Shown here piece after piece: positions 7,076 through 14,411 of a stretch of 29,501 bases of DNA. This DNA is from a virus, in IMG/VR virus record IMGVR_UViG_3300037119_002998, positions 1 to 29,501 of that record; one strand, 5' to 3'. A model generated the notes under the pieces. The model saw only the letters and a program-made list of their open reading frames with translations, searched no databases and was not told where the DNA came from. Every line of letters begins with the position of its first letter. Positions within the stretch are counted from its first letter, which is position 1. Both the position numbers and the translations under genes were made by a program.

Positions 7076-7090
7076 CCCGTAACGCGATTA

Positions 7091-7113
7091 GGGTAGCGCA
7101 TCGCGCGCTATCC
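7091..7113. repeat. Inverted repeat in the divergent control region
   Basis: GGGTAGCGC (7091-7099) and GCGCTATCC (7105-7113) form a nine-base inverted repeat with one G-T pair around a five-base centre. It lies midway between the two divergent promoter candidates. It could be a second class of operator or a small hairpin; no run of T follows on either strand, so it is not a terminator. Confidence 0.5.
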
Positions 7114-7144
7114 GTAAACCATCTGTCGGAAATATAGGGCTCAC

Positions 7145-7188
7145 GTATGTCGGGACGCTTGACATACCCCGTGAATGTGACATACGTT
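7145..7188 (+). promoter_or_regulatory. Candidate repressor promoter and operator cluster
   Basis: TTGACA (7159-7164) is a perfect -35, with TACGTT at 7183-7188 (18-base spacing) or ATACGT one base earlier as weak -10 choices. GTATGTC (7145-7151) and GACATAC (7161-7167) form a perfect inverted repeat with nine bases between them, and a third GACATAC lies at 7179-7185. The sites overlap both promoter elements, as expected for an autoregulated repressor gene starting at 7229. Confidence 0.55.
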
Positions 7189-7228
7189 ACGGTTACGGGA
7201 GGGGCTACAACAACAAAAGGAATCGGCT

Positions 7229-7657
7229 ATGGCTCGCAAGAGTCGGTATCACCAGGAGAGCACGGAGGCGCAGGACGTTCCCCTGACACCTCGGCACATC
7301 TCCAAGCAGGAGTTCGGTGCTCGCGTGCAGCGGCTAATGTTCTCGAAGGGCTGGAACCAGAGCGAGCTGGCCCGCCGTGCCGATCTGCGCCGCGATGCCG
7401 TCTCTACCTATATCCGCGGCCAGGTCTATCCCACGCCCTCGAGCCTGCATAGGCTGGCGAAGGCGCTCGGCGTCGATCCCGAGGCGCTACTGCCTAACTA
7501 CGTGGAGCAGGCCGTGGGCGACTCCCATCCGAGCATCGACCTGAAAGTCTCCCCGCAGCGCCCGCAAGAGGCATGGCTGAGGGTCGACCGCCGGGTGTCG
7601 CTCCGGACGGCGCTGGCCGTGACACAGCTACTGAATGATGACGAAATCCCCGACTAA
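7229..7657 (+). CDS. XRE-family helix-turn-helix repressor
   Basis: The protein has 142 residues. Residues 29-90 form an XRE/Cro-CI helix-turn-helix domain: FGARVQRLMFSKGWNQSELA is followed by recognition-helix residues RRDAVSTYIRG and the conserved SLHRLAKALGVDPEALLP. The N-terminal 25 residues are polar and probably flexible, and the last 45 residues have no recognised fold; there is no peptidase S24 domain, so it is not a LexA/CI type that self-cleaves. ATG at 7229 has AAGGAA upstream. It stands divergent from the early operon and upstream of xis and int, the usual place of the lysogeny repressor. The GTATGTC/GACATAC sites in its own promoter region are the natural candidates for its binding sites. 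Confidence 0.88.
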   Translation: MARKSRYHQESTEAQDVPLTPRHISKQEFGARVQRLMFSKGWNQSELARRADLRRDAVSTYIRGQVYPTPSSLHRLAKALGVDPEALLPNYVEQAVGDSHPSIDLKVSPQRPQEAWLRVDRRVSLRTALAVTQLLNDDEIPD

Positions 7658-7667
7658 GGAGAAGACG

Positions 7668-7871
7668 ATGCTGTGCAAAGAATGCGGCGGCGAGACGATA
7701 CGTCCGGTATTCAGGGCGGTCATCCCCCCGGTCGCAGCATACCCGAGGACGGTGTCGCCGGCGAGACCGAGCAACTGCTACGCCCGATGGGCGTGTGGTC
7801 ACTGCGGTCGCTATCATTTCAGAGACGGGACGCTCTACAAGAACCCCTACAAAGATGAAATTCCTGACTGA
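7668..7871 (+). CDS. Small zinc-ribbon-like protein
   Basis: This 67-residue protein starts at ATG 7668, which has AAGGAG six bases upstream; an earlier in-frame ATG at 7635 lies inside the repressor gene and lacks a comparable site. The first pair of cysteines, CKECGG (residues 3-8), and a second, CGHCGRYHF, form a two-CxxC arrangement typical of a zinc ribbon. A proline/arginine-rich stretch separates them. It follows the repressor by 10 bases and overlaps xis by 17 bases, so it belongs to the lysogeny-side operon. Its partner, DNA, RNA or protein, cannot be told from the sequence. Confidence 0.65.
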   Translation: MLCKECGGETIRPVFRAVIPPVAAYPRTVSPARPSNCYARWACGHCGRYHFRDGTLYKNPYKDEIPD

Positions 7872-8151
7872 GCCCGAAGTTGCGGAGGTACTGAGATGTT
7901 CGACGAGCAAGGTGAAGCGGCTGCGTTTGTCAGGCCGGTTGACGTATCTCCCCGGTCGACCCGTGCTGGTCGCAGAGGAAGCCCTGCGCGCGTTCGTGGC
8001 CGCCGCCTCCATGACGGGACATGGTACGAACTCCGGCCGAACGAATCGGGCGTCTTCTACATCCACTGGTCCGAGCAGCGCCGAAGCAAGCGCGAGAGCA
8101 CGGGCGCGACGGAAATCGCTGCGGCGAGCGCGTACTTCGACGAGTGGCTGA
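7855..8151 (+). CDS. xis: Excisionase-like helix-turn-helix protein
   Basis: The frame encodes 98 residues. Residues 1-50 have the MerR-like excisionase fold: FLTEPEVAEVLRCSTSKVKR gives the helix-turn-helix and LSGRLTYLPGRPVLVAEEAL the wing and closing helix. This is the helix_turn_helix_17/excisionase family, usually found just before an integrase, as here. Beyond about residue 52 the frame becomes low-complexity Ser/Thr/Arg and simply shadows the integrase, so the functional protein may be only the first half. The gene overlaps the preceding zinc-ribbon-like gene by 17 bases and the integrase by 256 bases in a different frame. The ribosome site before ATG 7855 is weak, suggesting coupling to the gene before it. 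Confidence 0.7.
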   Translation: MKFLTEPEVAEVLRCSTSKVKRLRLSGRLTYLPGRPVLVAEEALRAFVAAASMTGHGTNSGRTNRASSTSTGPSSAEASARARARRKSLRRARTSTSG

Positions 8152-9089
8152 GGCTCCTCGACGCCCCCGGCCGTGGTCAGGTGCTCACCTGCGCGGACGT
8201 GTGGCGTCGGAAGTACGGTGATTCGGAGCGGCACCGCTACCTCTGGAAGCACCTGGCCCCTGCCTTCGGCAGCCGACGTCCCGCGGACGTGACGCAGGAT
8301 CTCGTCGACGCCTACGTGAGCCGCCGCAGGGCTGCTCCTGCCACCATCCGCCTCGAGGTCGTCTGCCTCGCCGCTGCGTGGAACGCGGCCGTGAAGGCGC
8401 GGCACCTGGCAGCAACCGATGTCCCGGCCATCGAGCCGCCCGACGACAGCCCGCCCCGTGACCGCTGGTTGACTGACGACGAGATCACCCGCCTAATGGC
8501 GGCAGCACAGGAGAGAGACGATGGCGCTAACGCCCGAAGCGTGGGAGCGACTCTACGGACAGAGGGGCAGGCGAGTGAGGAACGTCCCCCCGCTGGACGA
8601 GTGGCTGCGTACCGCCTCACGCGCGTCGAGAGATTTCTATGGCTTGCCCTCGACGCCTGCGCCCGACGAACCGCCGTCCAAGAACTCCGGTGGGACAACG
8701 GCCAAGTCGACTTCGACGCCCGAGTAATCCACTTCAACCCGCCGGGCCGGGCGCAGACCAGCAAGCGCCGCGCCAGCGTCCCTATGAGCGACCGGCTATA
8801 CGCCGTCATGGTGCGAGCGCACGAGGAGCGCGTCGGCCCCTACGTGCTCGACACTCCGGGGGAGGTCTACCGGGCCGTGGTTGCGGCGGCGAAGGCCGCT
8901 GGCCTCGAAGGGGTGCATCCTCACGTCCTGCGCCACACAGGGGCGACGCACATGGCGCGGCGCGGCGTGAGCCTCTGGATCATCGCCCAACTGCTCGGGA
9001 ACTCGATCGCACAGGTCGAGAACGTATATGCCAAGTGGCAGCCGGATTTCGGCAGGGCCGCGGTCGAGACCATAGGAGGACGGAAGTGA
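7896..9089 (+). CDS. int: Tyrosine-type site-specific integrase
   Basis: The protein has 397 residues. Catalytic residues can be placed at R257 (in ACARR), K290 (in TSKRR), H343 and R346 (in HVLRHT) and Tyr378 (in ENVYAKW). The second-histidine position reads LLGN, so N369 replaces the usual His/Trp. The core-binding domain spans about 95-180. Residues 204-238 are an extra polar stretch between LMAAA and VERFLWLALD that most relatives lack. ATG 7896 has GGAGG seven bases upstream but lies within xis, and the first 35 residues look like a shadow of the xis frame; recognisable integrase sequence starts at GRRLHDGTWYELRP. It should recombine phage attP with the host chromosome, with attP probably just downstream. 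Confidence 0.92.
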   Translation: MFDEQGEAAAFVRPVDVSPRSTRAGRRGSPARVRGRRLHDGTWYELRPNESGVFYIHWSEQRRSKRESTGATEIAAASAYFDEWLRLLDAPGRGQVLTCADVWRRKYGDSERHRYLWKHLAPAFGSRRPADVTQDLVDAYVSRRRAAPATIRLEVVCLAAAWNAAVKARHLAATDVPAIEPPDDSPPRDRWLTDDEITRLMAAAQERDDGANARSVGATLRTEGQASEERPPAGRVAAYRLTRVERFLWLALDACARRTAVQELRWDNGQVDFDARVIHFNPPGRAQTSKRRASVPMSDRLYAVMVRAHEERVGPYVLDTPGEVYRAVVAAAKAAGLEGVHPHVLRHTGATHMARRGVSLWIIAQLLGNSIAQVENVYAKWQPDFGRAAVETIGGRK

Positions 9090-9307
9090 TGGCTGGGGTA
9101 GTGTCAGCGACGGTTCGTGACGGGGACGACGAGTGGCACATCGAGTGCCGCTTCGACGACGGGCAGAAGTACGCGGCGATCCGCGTCGATAAGGAGCAAG
9201 AGGATCTGGCGGACGCCATCTGCGCATTCCTGAATGCGCGGGCGAGGGGCACAAGTGCGCAAGATGGGCGTCGGACATGGCCGACAGCGACCAACACCGA
9301 CCCGTAG
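9089..9307 (+). CDS. Small protein downstream of the integrase
   Basis: This is a 72-residue protein whose ATG overlaps the integrase stop (TGATG), with GGAGGA about eight bases upstream, so it is translated together with Int. The first 50 residues, including VRDGDDEWHIECRFDDGQKY and a following helix with an EQEDLADAICAFL segment, look like a compact acidic domain with strands and a closing helix. The last 20 residues are polar. I do not recognise a family. It may modulate recombination or be an unrelated accessory protein. Confidence 0.65.
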   Translation: MAGVVSATVRDGDDEWHIECRFDDGQKYAAIRVDKEQEDLADAICAFLNARARGTSAQDGRRTWPTATNTDP

Positions 9308-9484
9308 CGAGCACCGGAAACAGGGGGAAAACCAGCAAAGGCGGGGGACAGACAACCGACAGGAACGCTACCGTGGGTACAGCAAACCAAGCGGACAAAC
9401 CACCCATTAAGCCGTTGATCCCCTTATAGTTTCTCCGCTGGATGATCGGACAGACAAGCGCCTTTTGGGCACTCTTTGGGGCAC
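9308..9484. other. Convergent non-coding gap, candidate attP region
   Basis: This gap separates the plus-strand int operon from the minus-strand virion operon. It is locally less GC-rich (around 9400-9430) than the surroundings. At its end TTTGGGCACTC (9464-9474) is followed directly by TTTGGGGCACTC (9475-9486), a tandem repeat of the size expected for integrase arm-type sites. No tRNA-like 3' end and no convincing terminator hairpin is visible. Position next to int is the main reason to call it attP; the core cannot be defined without the attachment partner. Confidence 0.4.
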
Positions 9485-10075
9485 TCAGCCGAGCCCCGGC
9501 ACGGCGTTGAACAGCGCCGCGCGCCGCTGCTTCTCGGCGGCGGCCCGGTCCTCCTGCGGCTCCTGCTGCGGCGCGGCCGAGGAGAACAGCGCGTCGAGGG
9601 GAAAGTCGGGCGTCGCGTTCGGGTTGAAGCCCGGCGTCTGCGGGGCGGCACCGGGGTCGCGCCGGAAGCCGAGAAGGCTGTCCGGGGCGAAGCGGGCGCT
9701 CGACACCGAGTCGCCCTGGTTGCCGCCGAGGATGCTGTAGCTCCCGTCCGGGTTCGTGCCTTGGTAGAAGCCTACGTGCCCCTGCCAGCCGTTCGGGTCG
9801 CCGCGGGAGAACACGGCCACGTCGCCGGGCTGCGGCTGGTTGACCGGCTGCCCCCAATCGAGGAAGCTGCGGGCGTTCATCTGGCCCGTCCCCTCCCGAC
9901 CCGACTTGGTGAGCGAGGCGTTGACGAACGCCGCGCACCAGGCCGTCTTCGCGGGGTCGAGGTTCTGTCCGCCGGTGCGCAGGTAGTCGGCCAGCTCGTC
10001 GCGATTGGGCTGCTCGGCCTTGCCCATCATCGTAGTCGCCGCGGCGATGGGCGAGTCGTAGAGGCTAACGACCAT
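9485..10075 (-). CDS. Peptidoglycan hydrolase, CHAP/NlpC-like (TIGR02594 type)
   Basis: The protein has 196 residues. TAWCAAFVNA (44-53) carries the candidate catalytic Cys47 and GWQGHVGFYQG (96-106) the candidate His100, with ILGGNQGD (115-122) completing the pattern of TIGR02594/CHAP-like amidase-endopeptidases. QPGDVAVFSR before the His is typical of the family. There is no signal peptide or membrane segment. After residue 150 the protein becomes a Pro/Ala/Gln-rich tail. As the last gene of the virion operon it may be the endolysin or a virion-associated hydrolase used at entry; its position right after the internal virion proteins allows either. It overlaps the upstream gene by 11 bases, and its stop overlaps the TTTGGGGCACTC repeat. 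Confidence 0.82.
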   Translation of the reverse strand: MVVSLYDSPIAAATTMMGKAEQPNRDELADYLRTGGQNLDPAKTAWCAAFVNASLTKSGREGTGQMNARSFLDWGQPVNQPQPGDVAVFSRGDPNGWQGHVGFYQGTNPDGSYSILGGNQGDSVSSARFAPDSLLGFRRDPGAAPQTPGFNPNATPDFPLDALFSSAAPQQEPQEDRAAAEKQRRAALFNAVPGLG

Positions 10076-12971
10076 CTTCGATGGCCCCCTTCATCTCCTC
10101 GTCTTCATCGTCTTCGCTGTCGGGGGCGATCATCTCGAGGAGGTTCCCGACGCGGGCGCCGTACTTCTGAGTGAGCATCTGCCGGCGCGCGGCGTAGTCG
10201 GCGGGGTTGAACTTCTCGAGCAGGTCCGCGGCCAGGCCGGGGTTGTTGACGACCTGCGCGGCGAGGGTCTGGATGGCCCCCGACTGGACCTGTGCGCTCT
10301 TCTTCGCCAGCCAGTTCGTCGCCAGCCCCACCGTTGCGACCGGGAGGGACATGGCGCCGCGCGACAGGCTGCGGACGTCGGAGACGATGCGCCGCGAGGT
10401 GATGGCCTGCTGCCCCGTGCCTGCAATCGCCTGCGGCGTCCCCGAGCTGCCCGGAGCGCGGGACTTGCCGGGCGCGGCCGCGTCGATCGCCGTGAACACG
10501 TCGCGGATGGCCTTGAGGTCTTCCGGGTTGTCGCGCCACAACTCCTCGGCCACAGCCGAGAACTTCGGGTCGTTGAACTTGTCGAGCACTGCGCGGGCGT
10601 TCCACATCTTTTGGCCCTTGGAGTCCGTCGCGCTGTTGATGCCGTGGCCCTGAACCTCCTCCCAAAAAGCGGTGCGGAGGTTCACGGCCGCCTTGGGCGT
10701 GCCGCCAGCGGTGTCGAGCAACTGCCGCGTCGCCGCCCGCGGATCGGCGGCGTTCACGAGTCGGGCCACGCTGCGCCGGCTCTCGTCGTTGCCGAACGCC
10801 TGCCCCTGCCGCTGGTAGAGATAGTCGGCCTCGGGGGAGCGGCCCGGCGTCGTCAGGTCGCGCTCCTTGCCCGTGCGCCGGGTCGTCGCCTCTGCCAGCC
10901 CCTCGGTCGCCACGCCGGCCGCCTCGAGCCGCTGCCGGACCTCGGGGAAGTCCGAGAGCACGACGTTGCGCTCGCTCAGGAAGGCGCGCAGGCGCTCCGG
11001 CTTGTCGAGGAACGGCTGCGCGTCCTCGAGCACCTGGTCGGCGATGGCGTCTCGCACGCCGGGCTGGTCGCCCGCCTCACGCATGAGACCCTGGTAGTCG
11101 CTGATCTTGCCCGTGTCGGGCTGCACGAACTTCCGCGGCAGCGCCGAGGCGTCGAGGACGTAGTTGCCGCGCTCGGTACGCTTGAGCGCCTGCGCGATGG
11201 CCGTGTTGCCCTCCTCGAACCGTTCGCCGATGTCGAAGCGGTCGCGGTTCGCGGCGGAGTAGGCGGCGGCCGTCTCCGGGTCCAGCGCCTCGGTGAGATA
11301 CTGATCCAGCTCGTCACGATACTGCCCGGCGATGCTGGCCTGCCGAGGCTCGCCCTTGGCGCGGGCGGCCATCATGTCGTTCGACAGGCCGGAGCGGATG
11401 GCCGTGGCCTCGCGGAACGGCACAGGCCCTTCGTCCCCCAGGAGACCCGGAGTGTCGGCCTCCCGTGGCCGGAACCGCAGTTGGTCGTTGCGCGCCAGGC
11501 CGGCGTCGACGGCGCCGAAGCGTTCGGCAAGCACGGCCGGGTCGATATGCGCGTCGCTGTCCTCGATTGCCCGGTACATCTCACGGTTGGCGTCGAGCCG
11601 CGTGTCCTTGGCGCCCTGCGCCCCGGCTCGGATCTCGGTGCCGCGGGCGGTCGGCCCCGCCATCTGCGGAGCGACGGCGCCCCGCGCCGCCGTGGCCGCG
11701 TTCTGCGCGTCCATCTCCGCCGAGAGAAGGGCATTGATCTGCTCGTCGACGCCGCCTTGCAGGTCGAGGCGAAATTTCGCTGGATCGCCCTGCGGCGCCA
11801 TCTGGCCCACGGCCTCGTTGACGGCCGCGTTATTGGCTACGCGCGCGGTGTTGCCCGCGCCGGGGACGCGCGAGTTGGCGTCCTGAGCGTAGGTTTGTAG
11901 CATCGGATCGCCCGATCGCGCGCCGATGTCAGCCGTATAGCCGGGGACCAGTCGCTCCACCTCGGCTGGCGTGCGGAGTTGCTCGGCCAAAGGCGTCGTG
12001 TCGAGTTGCGGCTGCTTGCCGCGCAGGACGAAGGGCTCGGCCTGCCGGTGCATCATACCGGAGTTGTTGATGATCTGGTCGACGATCGCCTTTCCGGCCA
12101 CGTCGTCCATAAACCCCGGCTTGCCCGATATGGCCGCGAGCGCGGTCTTTCCCGCCCCCAGGAGCCCCGCAAGGCTCGCGTGCCCCGCTACGCCAGCGAC
12201 GGAGCCGCCGATGTCCGAGTAGGGGGTGCCCTGGTTGTCGAGCGTGAAAAGCTCGTTCGCCGTCTGCGCACCGGTGCCCGCAGAGGTCGCATACGCGACC
12301 TCACGCCGCGCCGCGCCGGCAGGATCGACACGCATGGGCGCGGCGAGGTGCCGCCCGACCGGGGACATCTCGCTAAGTGCTCGTCCCCCCGAGGCCAGCC
12401 GCGCGCCGGCGCCGAGGAAGGGCACGGTGGCCCCGACCTCCTGCCCGACGCGATCAGCGAAGCGCCCGGCCATGTTCTGTGGCTCGTTGAACACGTCGAA
12501 GTCGGTGCCCGCCACCGCGTTAATTCCCGCGGCCGGGAGGTTGAATAACGCCTCCATATCGGCCGAGCCACCCACCGGGCGGTCAGTGAGCGGGGTCATG
12601 CCCTGCTCGCCGGGGAGAAGGTTCAAGAGCATGGGCGAGGCGTTGATGAGGTCCACGGGCGCGCCGGCCACGGCCGCGAGACCCCGCGCGACGCCTGTGC
12701 CGAGGTCGCCCACGAACTCCGCCGCAGGGGCCAGCCCCCCTAGCGCGCGGTCGACGGCGCTCGGCGGTGGGGCCTCGACGACCGTGGAATCGGTCGGGAA
12801 GATGGAGTCGATGAGGCCCGCCACGTCCTCGCCTGCGGGCGACAGGTTGGGCTGCGGGGGCGCCGCCTGCGCCGCGATGGCGTCGACCTCGGCCTCCTGC
12901 TGCTCGGGCGGCAGCGACAGGAAGCTGTCGTCTACCTCTATCCGCCTCCCGTTGACCTCGATTACGGCCAC
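10065..12971 (-). CDS. Large internal virion (DNA-ejection) protein
   Basis: This is a 968-residue protein starting at GTG 12971, one base inside the previous stop. The N-terminus, VEVDDSFLSLPPEQQEAEVD preceded by a short strand, is an opening seen in large virion proteins of short-tailed phages. The body is alanine-rich and largely helical, with weakly hydrophobic stretches around 90-130 and 230-290 and a hydrophobic region near 855-880 (SLPVATVGLATNWLA). The C-terminus is acidic (DSEDDEDEE). Length, position after three smaller internal-type proteins and before the lysin, and lack of a tail-fibre repeat pattern suggest the counterpart of T7 gp16 or P22 ejection proteins. No lytic transglycosylase motif was evident. 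Assignment is by context and composition. Confidence 0.65.
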   Translation of the reverse strand: MAVIEVNGRRIEVDDSFLSLPPEQQEAEVDAIAAQAAPPQPNLSPAGEDVAGLIDSIFPTDSTVVEAPPPSAVDRALGGLAPAAEFVGDLGTGVARGLAAVAGAPVDLINASPMLLNLLPGEQGMTPLTDRPVGGSADMEALFNLPAAGINAVAGTDFDVFNEPQNMAGRFADRVGQEVGATVPFLGAGARLASGGRALSEMSPVGRHLAAPMRVDPAGAARREVAYATSAGTGAQTANELFTLDNQGTPYSDIGGSVAGVAGHASLAGLLGAGKTALAAISGKPGFMDDVAGKAIVDQIINNSGMMHRQAEPFVLRGKQPQLDTTPLAEQLRTPAEVERLVPGYTADIGARSGDPMLQTYAQDANSRVPGAGNTARVANNAAVNEAVGQMAPQGDPAKFRLDLQGGVDEQINALLSAEMDAQNAATAARGAVAPQMAGPTARGTEIRAGAQGAKDTRLDANREMYRAIEDSDAHIDPAVLAERFGAVDAGLARNDQLRFRPREADTPGLLGDEGPVPFREATAIRSGLSNDMMAARAKGEPRQASIAGQYRDELDQYLTEALDPETAAAYSAANRDRFDIGERFEEGNTAIAQALKRTERGNYVLDASALPRKFVQPDTGKISDYQGLMREAGDQPGVRDAIADQVLEDAQPFLDKPERLRAFLSERNVVLSDFPEVRQRLEAAGVATEGLAEATTRRTGKERDLTTPGRSPEADYLYQRQGQAFGNDESRRSVARLVNAADPRAATRQLLDTAGGTPKAAVNLRTAFWEEVQGHGINSATDSKGQKMWNARAVLDKFNDPKFSAVAEELWRDNPEDLKAIRDVFTAIDAAAPGKSRAPGSSGTPQAIAGTGQQAITSRRIVSDVRSLSRGAMSLPVATVGLATNWLAKKSAQVQSGAIQTLAAQVVNNPGLAADLLEKFNPADYAARRQMLTQKYGARVGNLLEMIAPDSEDDEDEEMKGAIEDGR

Positions 12972-14410
12972 TACTGCACCACGCGCCAGCGCGTCCCTGC
13001 CGGAGTCGTCCCCTCTGCGGGCGGCACCGCGCCCTTATTCGACGGCGGGGGCTGCTGCCCCGGATTGCGCAACGTCTGGACCTGCGAGGTCAGGCGGCTG
13101 CGCAGGCTGTCCTCTAGCTCGTCTAGGGGCGGTATGACACCCTCATTGCCCGCGAGGCCGCCGTTGAAGTCGTTGAAGTGCTGCTCGAACTCGCGGACGT
13201 TGACCTCGCCCGAGGGATCGGCAGCCTTGGCCTTCGCGTAGGCCAGCTCCACCGCCAGCGCCCGGAACCGGCGGATGGCCGGGTCGTAGTCCCCCGCGGC
13301 GCCGAACCGCTCCGCCATCGCTCCCACGTCTTCGGGCATGATCGGGTCGTCGCCGTAGGCTGCGGTCATCTCCCGCGAGAAGGCTTGCGCGTCCTGCACG
13401 AAGCCGCGGATCATGCCCGGCGCTCCGGCGATGCCGGGGTTGTTCGTGAGCAGATCCCGCATCGCGTTCACGCGGCCAAGGTAGAAGTTGACCTCGGCCT
13501 CGGACTTCGTGGCGTCGGTCTGGTTCGACGTGGTGGAGGAGAACACTCCGCCCCCGGCGTCGGTCACGTCGCCTATGATGGCGTCGGGAGGGAGGGGCTG
13601 GCCGCTCGCATTGTCGGTGATGGTCCCCGTGGCGGGGTCGGTGATGGCGATGCCGCTGCGCTGCGTCGAGGGCGACGTCCACGACTTGAAGCCCTTAGCT
13701 GGCGCAGAGCCGGGGTTGGTGTAGGGCTGACGGCCGATGGCGCTGCCGCGCGCCACGTTCACCGGGTCGCCCTTGCCGTCGCCGTCGATGTCGGCGCCGA
13801 TCACCTGCTCGATGGGGATGTCGCCGCGATAGATGTCTGCGGCGTCCTTCGTCCCGACGAGCCCCTGGCCGTAGGCATCACTGAGGATCGCGCCCTCGAC
13901 TTCGGTCTCGGAGAGGGGCTTGTCGCGGCCGGGCATGGCCGGAACGCCCGGAAGGCCGATCACATCCATGAACTCGTCGGGGGCCGCGGGCTGGTCGTGG
14001 TAAGGGTCGCGCGCTCCGAACAGTTCCGTGATCGCCCGCGTCTGGTTGTCGCGCACGTTGTTGGACGTCTGCGTTGCGGCCTGCGTGTCGTAGCCATACC
14101 GCTGCGTGCCCGCCTGGATGTCGTCGCCGCGCCGCGTCGTCGCGTCGCTCATGTCGCGGGCGCCGAAGCCCTGGTTCGGGTTCCACTGCCCTGTAGCCGC
14201 GCCCCAACGGTCGAACGCACCCATGTCGGCGTCAGGGTCGCCGGCCATCCCGTAGAGCGATTCGAGCCCCCGAGCTTCCGTGCGCGCCTTGTCGGCCAGC
14301 GCGTAGCCCGCGATGTCCTGCGCGGAGGGCGGCGCGAAGATGCTGGCGATGTTCTCCATCGCCGCGCCGATGTTCGGGTTGTTGTAGTAGCGGTTCAATC
14401 GCGTTCCCAC
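12971..14410 (-). CDS. Virion structural protein, probable internal core/ejection protein
   Basis: The protein has 479 residues with a GTG start at 14410. The N-terminal part contains NRYYNNPNIGAAMENIASIF and then a helical, polar region rich in Asp, Gln and Arg up to about 120. The middle is Gly/Pro/Asp-rich and probably extended. A helical segment around 330-440 includes VNFYLGRVNAMRDLL and the EFEQHFNDFNG stretch. No enzyme motif is visible. It lies between a short glycine-rich protein with an N-terminal hydrophobic segment and the 968-residue protein, an arrangement like T7 gp14-gp15-gp16, so a DNA-ejection role is the likeliest reading. Confidence in coding is high, in function moderate. 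Confidence 0.6.
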   Translation of the reverse strand: MGTRLNRYYNNPNIGAAMENIASIFAPPSAQDIAGYALADKARTEARGLESLYGMAGDPDADMGAFDRWGAATGQWNPNQGFGARDMSDATTRRGDDIQAGTQRYGYDTQAATQTSNNVRDNQTRAITELFGARDPYHDQPAAPDEFMDVIGLPGVPAMPGRDKPLSETEVEGAILSDAYGQGLVGTKDAADIYRGDIPIEQVIGADIDGDGKGDPVNVARGSAIGRQPYTNPGSAPAKGFKSWTSPSTQRSGIAITDPATGTITDNASGQPLPPDAIIGDVTDAGGGVFSSTTSNQTDATKSEAEVNFYLGRVNAMRDLLTNNPGIAGAPGMIRGFVQDAQAFSREMTAAYGDDPIMPEDVGAMAERFGAAGDYDPAIRRFRALAVELAYAKAKAADPSGEVNVREFEQHFNDFNGGLAGNEGVIPPLDELEDSLRSRLTSQVQTLRNPGQQPPPSNKGAVPPAEGTTPAGTRWRVVQ

Positions 14411-14411
14411 G

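Noticed and set aside
7147-7452. A plus-strand ORF starting in the control region ahead of the repressor
   Set aside because: It overlaps the promoter and operator sites and runs through the repressor gene in another frame; the repressor frame is the one with a real domain.
9264-9430. Two small plus-strand ORFs in the convergent gap (ATG at 9264 and at 9277)
   Set aside because: Both overlap the end of the 9089-9307 gene, have no clear ribosome site and show random-looking polar composition.
9400-9450. Possible tRNA 3' end serving as an attachment core
   Set aside because: No T-loop consensus, acceptor stem or CCA could be found in the gap.
8796-9938. A 380-codon minus-strand ORF across int and the lysin
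   Set aside because: It spans the 3' part of int antisense, the convergent gap and an off-frame part of the lysin; composition is shadow-like.
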